Source: Deltaproteobacteria bacterium
GTDB taxonomy: Bacteria; Myxococcota_A; UBA9160; JAFDET01
Assembly: GCA_019310195.1 (NCBI GenBank)
Contig: JAFDET010000079.1
Location: 1 to 14,730 of the forward strand
Direction of reading: 5' to 3'
Length of the DNA stretch: 14,730 bases
The notes below the pieces were generated by a model. The model searched no databases, was not told the DNA's origin, and was given only the letters and a program-made list of their open reading frames with translations. Each line of letters starts with the position of its first letter. The first letter of the stretch is position 1. Both the position numbers and the translations under genes were made by a program. Shown one piece after another: positions 7,027 through 13,737 of the stretch.

Positions 7027-7989
7027 ATGCGCCTGCGAGCCGGTTTCCTCATCGTCCTCGCGGCAGCGCTCGCGGTGCCCGGCGCCGCCGCGCCCGCCGC
7101 CGAGGCGCCCAGCCTCAACGGCTTCGCCCTGGAGCCGTCGAGCATCCCCAGCGGCGAGATCCACAAGGGCGGCCCGCCCCGCGACGGCATTCCCGCCCTG
7201 GAAGGGCCGGCGTTGATTCCGGCGGCCGACGCGCCCTGGGACGACGACGAGCCGGTGATCGGCGTCCAGCTGGAAGGCGAGAGCCGCGCGTACCCCTACG
7301 CGATCCTGGTCTGGCACGAGCTGGTCAACGACGTCCTCGGCAAGCAGCCGATCCTGGTCTCCTACTGCCCGCTGTGCGGCACCGGCATCGTCTTCGATCG
7401 CCGTCTCGAAGGGAAGCCGCACCGCTTCGGTGTATCGGGCCTGCTCTACCAGTCCGATCTGCTGATGTACGACCGCGAGACGGAGAGCCTGTGGTCGCAG
7501 ATCTCCGCCGAGGCCGTGACCGGCCCCAGCCGCGGCCGGCGACTCAAGATGCTGCGCGCCCGTATCGAGCCGTGGGGCGCCTGGCGCCGCCGCCATCCCG
7601 ACACCACCGTCCTGTCGCCGGAGACGGGTCACCAGCGTCGCTACGGGGACTCGCCCTACGGCGACTACTCCGTCAGCGAAGACCTGGTCGAGCGCTTCTT
7701 CCCGCCCACCCGGCTCGATCGCCGCTACCACCCCAAGATGCCCACCCTGGGACTTCGGATCGCCGGCGGTGCCGCGCGCGCCTACCCCGCCTCGGAGCTG
7801 GCCCAGGCCGGCGGAGCCACCCGCGAGGAGTTCTCCGGCCATCGCGTGCGCGTGGCCTACGACCCCGAGGCCCAGGTATTCGAAGTGGAGGCGCCGGACG
7901 CCATCGAGGTGATCGAGGGCTACTGGTTCGCGTGGATCGCCTTCCACCCGGAGAGCAGCGTGTTTCGCGCAACGGAGGACGAAGACTAG
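7027..7989 (+). CDS. exported DUF3179-domain protein, 320 aa
   Basis: Residues 1-25 form a signal peptide (basic MRLR, hydrophobic core, Ala-rich end), so the protein is exported. The rest matches DUF3179: YCPLCGTGIVFDR at 113-125 with the Cys114/Cys117 pair, then GLLYQSDLLMYDRETESLWSQ at 138-158 as two conserved blocks, and a His-Glu pair at 97-98. The biochemical role of DUF3179 is not known; the CxxC and conserved acidic and His residues would suit metal or redox chemistry, which is only inference. AGGA at 7019-7022 lies four bases before ATG 7027. Its TAG stop shares the bases CTAG (7986-7989) with the stop of the convergent antiporter gene. Confidence 0.9.
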   Translation: MRLRAGFLIVLAAALAVPGAAAPAAEAPSLNGFALEPSSIPSGEIHKGGPPRDGIPALEGPALIPAADAPWDDDEPVIGVQLEGESRAYPYAILVWHELVNDVLGKQPILVSYCPLCGTGIVFDRRLEGKPHRFGVSGLLYQSDLLMYDRETESLWSQISAEAVTGPSRGRRLKMLRARIEPWGAWRRRHPDTTVLSPETGHQRRYGDSPYGDYSVSEDLVERFFPPTRLDRRYHPKMPTLGLRIAGGAARAYPASELAQAGGATREEFSGHRVRVAYDPEAQVFEVEAPDAIEVIEGYWFAWIAFHPESSVFRATEDED

Positions 7990-9863
7990 GCGCCCTCTTC
8001 CGGCGGATCCGCGGCCGGCACCCAGCCCAGCCGGGCCAGGCTCGCCAGCGCATCGTCCTGCTCGGTACGGTAGATCGCCACCCGGGCCACATCGCCCTCC
8101 TTCGGTGCATAGGCGGCGTACATCGGTTCGCGACCGCCGCTCCGCTCCAGCGCCAGGAACAGGAACGGGTCGGCGTCGCTCGACGCGGCGAGCTCCCCGC
8201 TGTCGTCCGGCTCTTCCTCCACTGCGCGGAAGCAGAAGCGGCGCACCTCGGCCATGGCGTGGCGGAAGCGCACGTTCCAGCGTTCCACATCCTTCGGCCC
8301 GTCGAACAGCAGACGACTCCCCTGCTTCTCGAGGATGCGCGGAGTCACCCCCCGCTCGCCGCGCGCCAGGGCGACGTAGGTGTCCGAAACGCTGAAGTCC
8401 TCGCGGGCCTCTCGGGCAAAGAGGCTGTTGACCTCGTCGTTGGCCGTGAGGCCGATGGCGGCCCGGCAGCGCTCCAGGCGTGCGCGAGCCAGCACCCGCT
8501 CGTCCAACGCGTTGCCGAACACGGCCACGAAGCCGCGCTCTTCGGCGGTGGCGCAGTGGCCCGAGTTCGCATCCACGAAGACCACGTCGCCGTTCTCGGG
8601 CCGCAGCTCCTCGCCCAGGGCCAGCGCCAGGTCCTCGGCACCCAGGATCGCCACGTTGCTGCGCGCCGGCGCGCGCACGTCCAGGAGCCGCGCGACCAGC
8701 GGCGCCGAGCCGCCTTGCACCACCACGGTGATGGCGATGGTCAGGAAGACCAGGGCCCGCAGCTCGACGCCGCCCTCGAGCTTTCCCGCTTCCATCAGCA
8801 CCGCCGCCAGGGAGGCCACCGCGGCCGCCACGATTCCGCGCGGCCCGATCCAGGCCAGGAAGAGCTTCTCCCGCACGTCGAGTCCCGAACGCCAGGTACA
8901 GACCAGCACGTTGAGGGGGCGCACCAGCAACATCAGCGCAACCACCGTCGCCGCGCCGGCCACTCCCAGGCCGGCCACGTCGGCCATGCGCACGTCCGCG
9001 GCCAGGAGCACGAAGAGCACACCGAGCAGAGCCAACGTCAGGCGCTCCTCGAACTCGCGCAGCTCGCCCGCTGCGTGCGTCCCCAGGTTGCCGACAACGA
9101 CGCCGGCGACCGTCACCGCCAGGATCCCGCTCTCAGACAGGTAGGCGTTGCTCCCGGTGTAGAGCACCAGCGCACCGCCCAGGGCCACGAGGTTCTCGAG
9201 GCCCTCCGGAACGATCTCCGGCCGGCGCAAGAGCTGGCCCAGGACCCAACCGCCGGCCATGCCCGCGACCGTGCCGAAGAGCAGGCGCGCGAGCAGCGCC
9301 GGCGCGCCGAAGCCCACGTCCAGCGCCGCCGGCACCAGCACCACCTCCAGGGCCACGGCCGCCACGATGGCGCCCACCGGGTCGATCAGCACGCCCTCGG
9401 CTTCGAGCAGCGTTGCCAGACGGCCTCGCAGCGGGACGTTGCGCAGGATCGGCCGGATCACCGTTGGCCCGGTGACGATCACCAGCGTTCCGAAGAGCAG
9501 AGCTTGCCGCCACGGCCACTCCATGATCCAGAATGCGGCCAGGCCCGCGCCGCACGCGGTGATCAAGGCGCCCAGCGTCACCAGGAGCTGAATCGCCCGT
9601 CCAGCGCGGCGCAGTCGATCCAGCTCCAGGTTGAGGCCGCCCTCGAACAGGATCACGGCGACGGCGAGCTGGACGATCGCCATCAGCCCGTCGCCCAGCT
9701 CGCGGGGCCGCACCAGCCCCAGTCCGTCGGGCCCCAGCAGGACCCCGGCACCCAGCATGAACACGATGCTCGGGACGCGGGCGTGGCGTGCGAGCAGCTG
9801 CGCAACCATGCCCGCGCCCAGCGCCAGCGCAAAGACAAGGCCTGCCTGCGAGTGCCCCTCCAC
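7986..9863 (-). CDS. cation/proton antiporter (CPA1/NhaP-like) with C-terminal TrkA-N-like domain, 625 aa
   Basis: Residues 8-395 are a polytopic antiporter with about 12-13 hydrophobic segments. Motifs include ILFEGGLNLE (71-80), TGPTVIRPILR (131-141), LIDPVGAI (159-166, with the ion-binding-type Asp161) and GPRGIVAA (340-347). Residues 403-500 resemble a TrkA-N/RCK nucleotide-binding domain (VAILGAEDLALALGEEL and later VAVFGNALD). The last ~120 residues are a further soluble part that I do not recognise. The protein should exchange Na+ or K+ for H+ at the inner membrane, gated by the soluble domain. The GTG at 9863 is chosen because a TAGGGT -10 lies six bases before it. It is divergent from the symporter gene, and both may respond to the same ionic or pH cue. 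Confidence 0.9.
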   Translation of the reverse strand: MEGHSQAGLVFALALGAGMVAQLLARHARVPSIVFMLGAGVLLGPDGLGLVRPRELGDGLMAIVQLAVAVILFEGGLNLELDRLRRAGRAIQLLVTLGALITACGAGLAAFWIMEWPWRQALLFGTLVIVTGPTVIRPILRNVPLRGRLATLLEAEGVLIDPVGAIVAAVALEVVLVPAALDVGFGAPALLARLLFGTVAGMAGGWVLGQLLRRPEIVPEGLENLVALGGALVLYTGSNAYLSESGILAVTVAGVVVGNLGTHAAGELREFEERLTLALLGVLFVLLAADVRMADVAGLGVAGAATVVALMLLVRPLNVLVCTWRSGLDVREKLFLAWIGPRGIVAAAVASLAAVLMEAGKLEGGVELRALVFLTIAITVVVQGGSAPLVARLLDVRAPARSNVAILGAEDLALALGEELRPENGDVVFVDANSGHCATAEERGFVAVFGNALDERVLARARLERCRAAIGLTANDEVNSLFAREAREDFSVSDTYVALARGERGVTPRILEKQGSRLLFDGPKDVERWNVRFRHAMAEVRRFCFRAVEEEPDDSGELAASSDADPFLFLALERSGGREPMYAAYAPKEGDVARVAIYRTEQDDALASLARLGWVPAADPPEEGA

Positions 9864-9869
9864 GCAGCC

Positions 9870-9918
9870 ACCCTACCCGCTCGACCCCCTTTGCACCATG
9901 CGCACCTTCGGGTAGGGT
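9870..9918. promoter_or_regulatory. mirror-symmetric divergent promoter region
   Basis: The nine-mer GGGTAGGGT occurs on the plus strand at 9910-9918 and on the minus strand at 9878-9870. In each direction TAGGGT ends exactly six bases before a GTG start codon (9925 plus, 9863 minus). The two start codons and both nine-mers are symmetric about position 9894. TTTGCA at 9890-9895 is a possible plus-strand -35 with a 17-base spacer; the minus strand has no good -35. Neither gene has a Shine-Dalgarno, so both mRNAs look leaderless. The inverted nine-mers could instead be a regulator's binding site. Confidence 0.6.
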
Positions 9919-9924
9919 CGCCGC

Positions 9925-11175
9925 GTGTCCGAGCCCGCACAGGGACCCTGGTACCGACGCCTCCACTGGCAGATTTTCGTGGCGATGGCCCTCGGCGCCG
10001 CCGCCGGTGCGATCGGCGGTGAATCCTTCGCCGATCGGGTCGGGTGGATCGGGACGCTGTTCGTCCGCTTCCTGAAGATGATCATCGTGCCGCTGGTGCT
10101 GACCTCGATCGTCAGCGGCGTCGCGTCGCTGGGCGGCGCGCGCAGCCTGGGCCGGCTGTTCTCCAAGACCCTGGGCTACTACGTGCTCTCCAGCGCCCTG
10201 GCGATCGGTGTGGGCCTGGTGATGGTCAACTGGATCAAGCCCGGAGTCGGCGCGCAGATCACCGGCACCCAGGGCGCGGCTCTGCCCGAGCTCAGCACCC
10301 CGGACTCCGCCGTCGACCTCCTGCTGGATATGGTGCCGGTCAACGTAGTCGCGGCGGCCGCGAACGGCGACATGCTCGCCCTGATCGTATTCTCCGTGCT
10401 CTTCGGAGTGGCCATCGCCGGTCTCCCCGCGCAGCCGCGGGAGACGCTGACGCGGCTCTTCGACAGTGCGTTCCAGGCCATGATGCGGCTGACCGGCGGC
10501 ATCATCCGCTTTGCGCCCATCGGCGTCTTCGCCTTGATCGCGCGGGTGACGGGGACGGCGGGGCTGGAGGCGTTTCGGGCGCTCGCGCTCTACATGCTCA
10601 CCATCGCGGCCAGCCTCTCGATCCATCTCTTCGTGAGCCTGCCGCTGCTGCTGCTCCTGCTGGGGCGAATCCGCCCCCATGTGCACTTCCGGAACATGGT
10701 CGAGCCGTTGACCATGGCCTTCTCGACCGCCTCGTCGGCCGCCACGCTCCCCGTCACCCTGCGTACCGTGGAGGAGAAGGTCGGCGTCTCCAACCGCACG
10801 TCGTCCTTCGTGCTCCCCCTGGGCGCCACCGTCAACATGGACGGAACCGCGCTCTACGAGTGCGCCGGCGTGCTCTTCATCGCCCAGGTCCTGGGCGCGG
10901 ACCTCTCGACCACGCAGCAGATGGTGGTCGTCGTCACGGCCCTGCTGGCATCGATCGGCGCGGCGGCCGTACCGTCGGCCGGACTGGTGGTGATCTTCCT
11001 GGTCCTCGAGTCGGTCAATCTCCGAGGGCCCGAGGTCGACGCCATCGTCGGAGCGATGCTGGCGATCGACCGCCCGCTCGACATGTTCCGAACCTCGGTG
11101 AACGTCTTCAGCGACTCGTGCGGCGCCGCCATCATCGCGCGCTCCGAGGGCGAAAGCGGCGTAGACGAGGCATAG
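9925..11175 (+). CDS. dicarboxylate/amino acid:cation symporter (DAACS/SDF family), 416 aa
   Basis: The protein has the GltPh/DctA fold signatures in order: STASSAATLPVT at 267-278 (serine-rich hairpin 1), NMDGTAL at 304-310 (cation site), GAAAVPSAGLV at 345-355 (hairpin 2), and DRPLDMFRTSVNVFSDSCGA at 382-401 with Asp386, Arg389, Asn393 and Asp397. Eight membrane segments and two hairpins are expected, and length is normal. It should import glutamate, aspartate or C4-dicarboxylates with Na+ or H+. Arg389 sits near the region that in known members separates acidic from neutral substrates, but the substrate is not settled by eye. The GTG at 9925 is supported by the TAGGGT at 9913-9918; a stop lies 113 bases before the next gene. 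Confidence 0.93.
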   Translation: MSEPAQGPWYRRLHWQIFVAMALGAAAGAIGGESFADRVGWIGTLFVRFLKMIIVPLVLTSIVSGVASLGGARSLGRLFSKTLGYYVLSSALAIGVGLVMVNWIKPGVGAQITGTQGAALPELSTPDSAVDLLLDMVPVNVVAAAANGDMLALIVFSVLFGVAIAGLPAQPRETLTRLFDSAFQAMMRLTGGIIRFAPIGVFALIARVTGTAGLEAFRALALYMLTIAASLSIHLFVSLPLLLLLLGRIRPHVHFRNMVEPLTMAFSTASSAATLPVTLRTVEEKVGVSNRTSSFVLPLGATVNMDGTALYECAGVLFIAQVLGADLSTTQQMVVVVTALLASIGAAAVPSAGLVVIFLVLESVNLRGPEVDAIVGAMLAIDRPLDMFRTSVNVFSDSCGAAIIARSEGESGVDEA

Positions 11176-11276
11176 GCTCCAGGCTCGGTCGCGAGCCCGG
11201 CCCAGCCCCGCCCAAGGGGCCCGCGCCTTCGAAGCCGACGACTGCGGAGCACTCGCCTGCGCGGCTCCACCTCGGG

Positions 11277-11282
11277 TACCGT
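11277..11282 (+). promoter_or_regulatory. -10-like TACCGT, six bases before the start of the ferric-reductase-like gene
   Basis: TACCGT is separated by GCCGGC from ATG 11289, the same six-base distance seen at three other transcript starts in this window, and no Shine-Dalgarno is present. No clear -35 is found. The remaining part of the 113-base gap (11176-11276) holds a six-bp hairpin at 11182-11197 without a T-tract, which is too weak to call a terminator. Confidence 0.4.
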
Positions 11283-11288
11283 GCCGGC

Positions 11289-11808
11289 ATGAGTCGGACG
11301 ACCCTGCGCGGCTGGAGCCTGGTTGGATGGACCGCCCTCGCGGCCGGCATCCTCACCTTCGTGGCGTACGCGGGCGCCGGTGGAGACCGCGAGGGTCTGA
11401 GCGCCGCCATGCGCTGGACCGCCCGCCTGTCCGGCAGCCTGTTCCTGTTGGCCTTCTCCGCCTCGTCCCTGTGGCAGCTCTGGCCGAGACCGCTGACACG
11501 TTACCTGCTGAGCAACCGCCGCTACCTGGGCGTCTCCTTCGGCGTCGCGCACGCCTGGCACCTGAGCGTGGTGATCGCCTTCGTGCGGCGACCCGAATTC
11601 GAACCGGAGCCCATCGGCCTGGCCTTCGGCTTGCTGACGGTGGCCTTCATCGCCGCCATGGTGGCCACCGATCGTGTTCCTCTACACGTGGGCGGGCGCG
11701 GCCCTGACCCAGCCGGTCTCGGGACTGATGGCGCTGCTGACGCTCGCCGCCCTCGGGGTTCGGATCGTCGCCGTCCGCGCGCGGCGCCGCCCGGCGGTCG
11801 GCGTATGA
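11289..11808 (+). pseudogene. frameshifted ferric-reductase-like transmembrane protein gene
   Basis: From ATG 11289 the frame gives 128 residues with four hydrophobic segments (about 8-28, 44-66, 79-101, 110-127) and RRYLGVSFGVAHAWHLSV, typical of ferric-reductase-like/MsrQ-like heme proteins. At about 11673 this frame turns into Gly/Arg/Pro-rich sequence typical of out-of-frame DNA. Good membrane-protein sequence resumes in the next frame at 11674 (VFLYTWAGAALTQPVSG, LMALLTLAALGVRIVAV) and ends at TGA 11806-11808, which overlaps the ridA-like start as ATGA. As I recall the family, a loop of about 20 residues with a conserved His normally lies between ATD and VFLYTW, so a deletion with a net frame change is likely. 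No slippery sequence is visible for programmed shifting; an assembly error is the other possibility. Confidence 0.72.
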
Positions 11809-12287
11809 GGCGCCGCAGCGCAGCCGGACCGGGCGCGTGCCTGCTCCTCGTCCTCGCGCTGGCGTGCGCCCGAGGCAGCGCTCCGAACTCGGAGCGACCG
11901 GAGTTCTTCCGCTCCCCGGATCCCGCCATGGCGGATCTGCCCTTCTCCGAGGCGGTTCGCAGCGGCGACCTGCTCATCTTGTCCGGGCAGATCGGCAACC
12001 GGCCCGGGAGCCTCGACCTGGTGCCCGGTGGCATCGGCCCCGAGACGCGCCAGGCCCTGGAGAACGTCCAGGCGATCCTGGAGCGCCACGGGTCGAGCCT
12101 GGATCGCGTGGTGAAGTGCACGGTCTTCCTGGCCGACATGGCGGAGTGGCCCGCCATGAACGAGGTCTACGTGACCTTCTTCCCCGAGAACCCACCGGCG
12201 CGCAGCGCCCTGGCCGCAAGCGGCCTGGCCCTGAACGCCCGCCTCGAGATCGAGTGCATGGCCGCGGTCGGCCGCACGTCCGACTAG
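11805..12287 (+). CDS. exported RidA/YjgF/YER057c-family protein, 160 aa
   Basis: Residues 1-20 look like a signal peptide (MRRR, then a Leu/Ala core), ending LALAC with Cys21 as a possible but non-canonical lipoprotein cysteine. Residues 30-155 are a RidA domain: DLLILSGQIG at 55-64, KCTVFLADMAEWPAMNEVY at 104-122, PPARSAL at 130-136 with the key Arg133, and LEIECMA at 147-153 with Glu150. Cytosolic RidA deaminates reactive imines/enamines, and this copy keeps the Arg/Glu pair. An exported version is unusual, so its substrate is uncertain. ATG 11805 overlaps the TGA of the broken membrane gene as ATGA, implying an original coupled pair. Its TAG stop at 12285-12287 lies inside the left arm of the palindromic element that follows. 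Confidence 0.85.
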   Translation: MRRRSAAGPGACLLLVLALACARGSAPNSERPEFFRSPDPAMADLPFSEAVRSGDLLILSGQIGNRPGSLDLVPGGIGPETRQALENVQAILERHGSSLDRVVKCTVFLADMAEWPAMNEVYVTFFPENPPARSALAASGLALNARLEIECMAAVGRTSD

Positions 12288-12449
12288 AGCCCGTCTCATG
12301 GACCCGGACCGAGCGAGAGGTGGAGCTTCCGTCCGCTGGCAAGGCGCGCGGCCGAGCCATAGCCGTAGCTGCGGCGCAGGGAGCGCAACGCAGCCAGCGG
12401 GCCGGGGATCCGCCTCTCGCGACGGGAGGGTTCATGAGATGGGCTCTAG
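12284..12449. repeat. 166-bp palindromic (MITE-like) element bounded by CTAG
   Basis: The two ends are inverted repeats: 12284-12305 pairs with 12428-12449 at 20 of 22 positions, starting with CTAG on both sides. Two inner arms are in the same register: 12313-12324 with 12409-12420 (11 of 12) and 12333-12340 with 12393-12400 (8 of 8). The loop is 12341-12392. No ORF, T-tract or transposase is present. Terminal CTAG on both sides fits a duplicated target (IS630-type elements favour CTAG and IS5-type elements make similar 4-bp duplications), but the family cannot be assigned. The left end contains the TAG stop of the ridA-like gene and the right end that of the convergent membrane gene. Confidence 0.8.
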
Positions 12450-13735
12450 GGTCGCCGACGCGCCACGCCGAGCAGCGATCCCAGCAGCCAGCCCGCCGTG
12501 GCGAGGAGCGCCAGGCCGGCGGCGCGAACCAGCAGGTCCGACCCGCTGAGGATTCCGCCTGCGCCCAGGAGCACCGAGCCCGCGTGAAGCACGAGCCCGA
12601 CGCGCGCTCGGTCGTCGGGGAGCAGCGCGCGCACCGAAGGCACCGGCACTTCGCCCACCACCGGCGCGAAGCGGTGCAGCCATACCAGGAAGGGAACGAT
12701 ACGCGTGAGCATGCCGTGCACGATCGTCCCCGCCCAACCCCAGATCGCCAGCCAGCCGAAGAGCAGGCCCCAGCGCTCTCCCGGCAACAGGTAGGCCGCA
12801 ACGGCCGCAACCCCCGTAAGCGGCGCCATCAGCAGGCCCGTGCGCCAGAACCACAGGCTCGCGTCCGAGCGCTTGCGGCGCCGCCCGCGCAGGCTCCAGG
12901 CGCTCGCGGCGGGATGGAGGAACCACACCGAGAGAACTGCCGGGACCGCGGCCACTGCGGCCGCACCCACAAGAGGGCGCCGCGCGTCGTCGACGAGGCC
13001 GAACGCGTCCACTCCGAGCACCACGACGGGAAGCAGCGCTCCGCCGGTCGTGAGCAGCTGCACGATTCGCTTCGCCGGGCGCGGGACCTCGCGCGCCAGG
13101 TAGAACATGGGCAGCACCTGCCAGGAGACGGCGATGATCAGCCCCCCGACCCATCCCAACAGCGCCACGCACAAGTGGACGCGGATCCACAGGTCTCGTG
13201 GTCCCGGGAAGCGCATACCGCCGTGCCCGTGAGCCATCCACGTTCCGGCGGCCGCCGTCAGCAGCAGGCACAGCAGCGCGGCCCCGATTCCGATCACGGT
13301 GTCGTCCCGTGTGGGCGCGCGCAGCAGCGCCGTGGCCACCGGCAGGACGAAGAGCAGGAAGGCCAGCCCGAGCGCCGCGATGGCGACGAACACCGCTTGC
13401 GTCACACCCTGGGAAATGCCCCAGGTGAGCGCCGCTGCCCCGGTCACGAAAAGGGCGTGAACCGCGTGGGCCAAGCGCTGCCACGGCACCGGGCTGCCGG
13501 CAACCACTGCCAGCATCTGATAGAGCGCGCCCATCATCACCATGCTGAGGAAGCCGAGGGTGCCCAGATGCGTAAGGCCCAGCGTCACCGGCGCCCAGGT
13601 TGTGGTGACGGCCGCGGCGCCGCTTGCGACCAGGACGGCGCCGGCGATCATGGCGGCCAGCGGCGCCGTCAGGAAGAAGGAGAGCGGGATCGCGAGCGGC
13701 GGCGCATCCTGGAGACGAAGACCGTCGGTACGCAT
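12446..13735 (-). CDS. 12-TM NnrS/heme-copper oxidase subunit I-like membrane protein, 429 aa
   Basis: Nearly the whole protein is membrane segments, about twelve (roughly 14-38, 48-79, 92-110, 113-138, 145-167, 183-212, 226-248, 255-275, 295-316, 322-341, 376-396, 398-420). Histidines in or near them are H56, H90, H93, H169, H171, H187, H274, H340 and H354, suited to binding heme or copper. THLGTLGFLSMVMMGALYQML and IVHGMLTRIVPFLVWLHRF resemble membrane proteins that I recall next to DUF2249 and hemerythrin genes and distantly related to NnrS or oxidase subunit I. ATG 13735 is two bases after the DUF2249 stop, so the pair is coupled. The longer in-frame opening upstream overlaps DUF2249 out of frame and is Arg/Gly-rich noise. 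A role in NO or oxygen response is inferred from context. Confidence 0.75.
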   Translation of the reverse strand: MRTDGLRLQDAPPLAIPLSFFLTAPLAAMIAGAVLVASGAAAVTTTWAPVTLGLTHLGTLGFLSMVMMGALYQMLAVVAGSPVPWQRLAHAVHALFVTGAAALTWGISQGVTQAVFVAIAALGLAFLLFVLPVATALLRAPTRDDTVIGIGAALLCLLLTAAAGTWMAHGHGGMRFPGPRDLWIRVHLCVALLGWVGGLIIAVSWQVLPMFYLAREVPRPAKRIVQLLTTGGALLPVVVLGVDAFGLVDDARRPLVGAAAVAAVPAVLSVWFLHPAASAWSLRGRRRKRSDASLWFWRTGLLMAPLTGVAAVAAYLLPGERWGLLFGWLAIWGWAGTIVHGMLTRIVPFLVWLHRFAPVVGEVPVPSVRALLPDDRARVGLVLHAGSVLLGAGGILSGSDLLVRAAGLALLATAGWLLGSLLGVARRRP

Positions 13736-13737
13736 CC

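Noticed and set aside
7986..9863. Reading the antiporter as a KefB/KefC glutathione-gated K+ channel
   Set aside because: The TGPTV and LIDPVGA motifs fit CPA1/NhaP-like antiporters better, and I saw no clear Kef-specific signature.
11182..11197. Terminator after the symporter gene
   Set aside because: Only a six-bp stem without any T-tract; no stronger hairpin with a T-run is present in the gap.
11665..11680. Programmed ribosomal frameshift in the ferric-reductase-like gene
   Set aside because: There is no homopolymer or X-XXY-YYZ slippery motif, and a stretch of the family's usual loop appears to be missing.
10044..12287. A 747-codon plus frame spanning the symporter, the membrane gene and the ridA-like gene
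   Set aside because: It is open by GC bias over the symporter, then picks up the real starts at 11289 and 11805. The part at 11673-11804 is out-of-frame Gly/Arg/Pro sequence.
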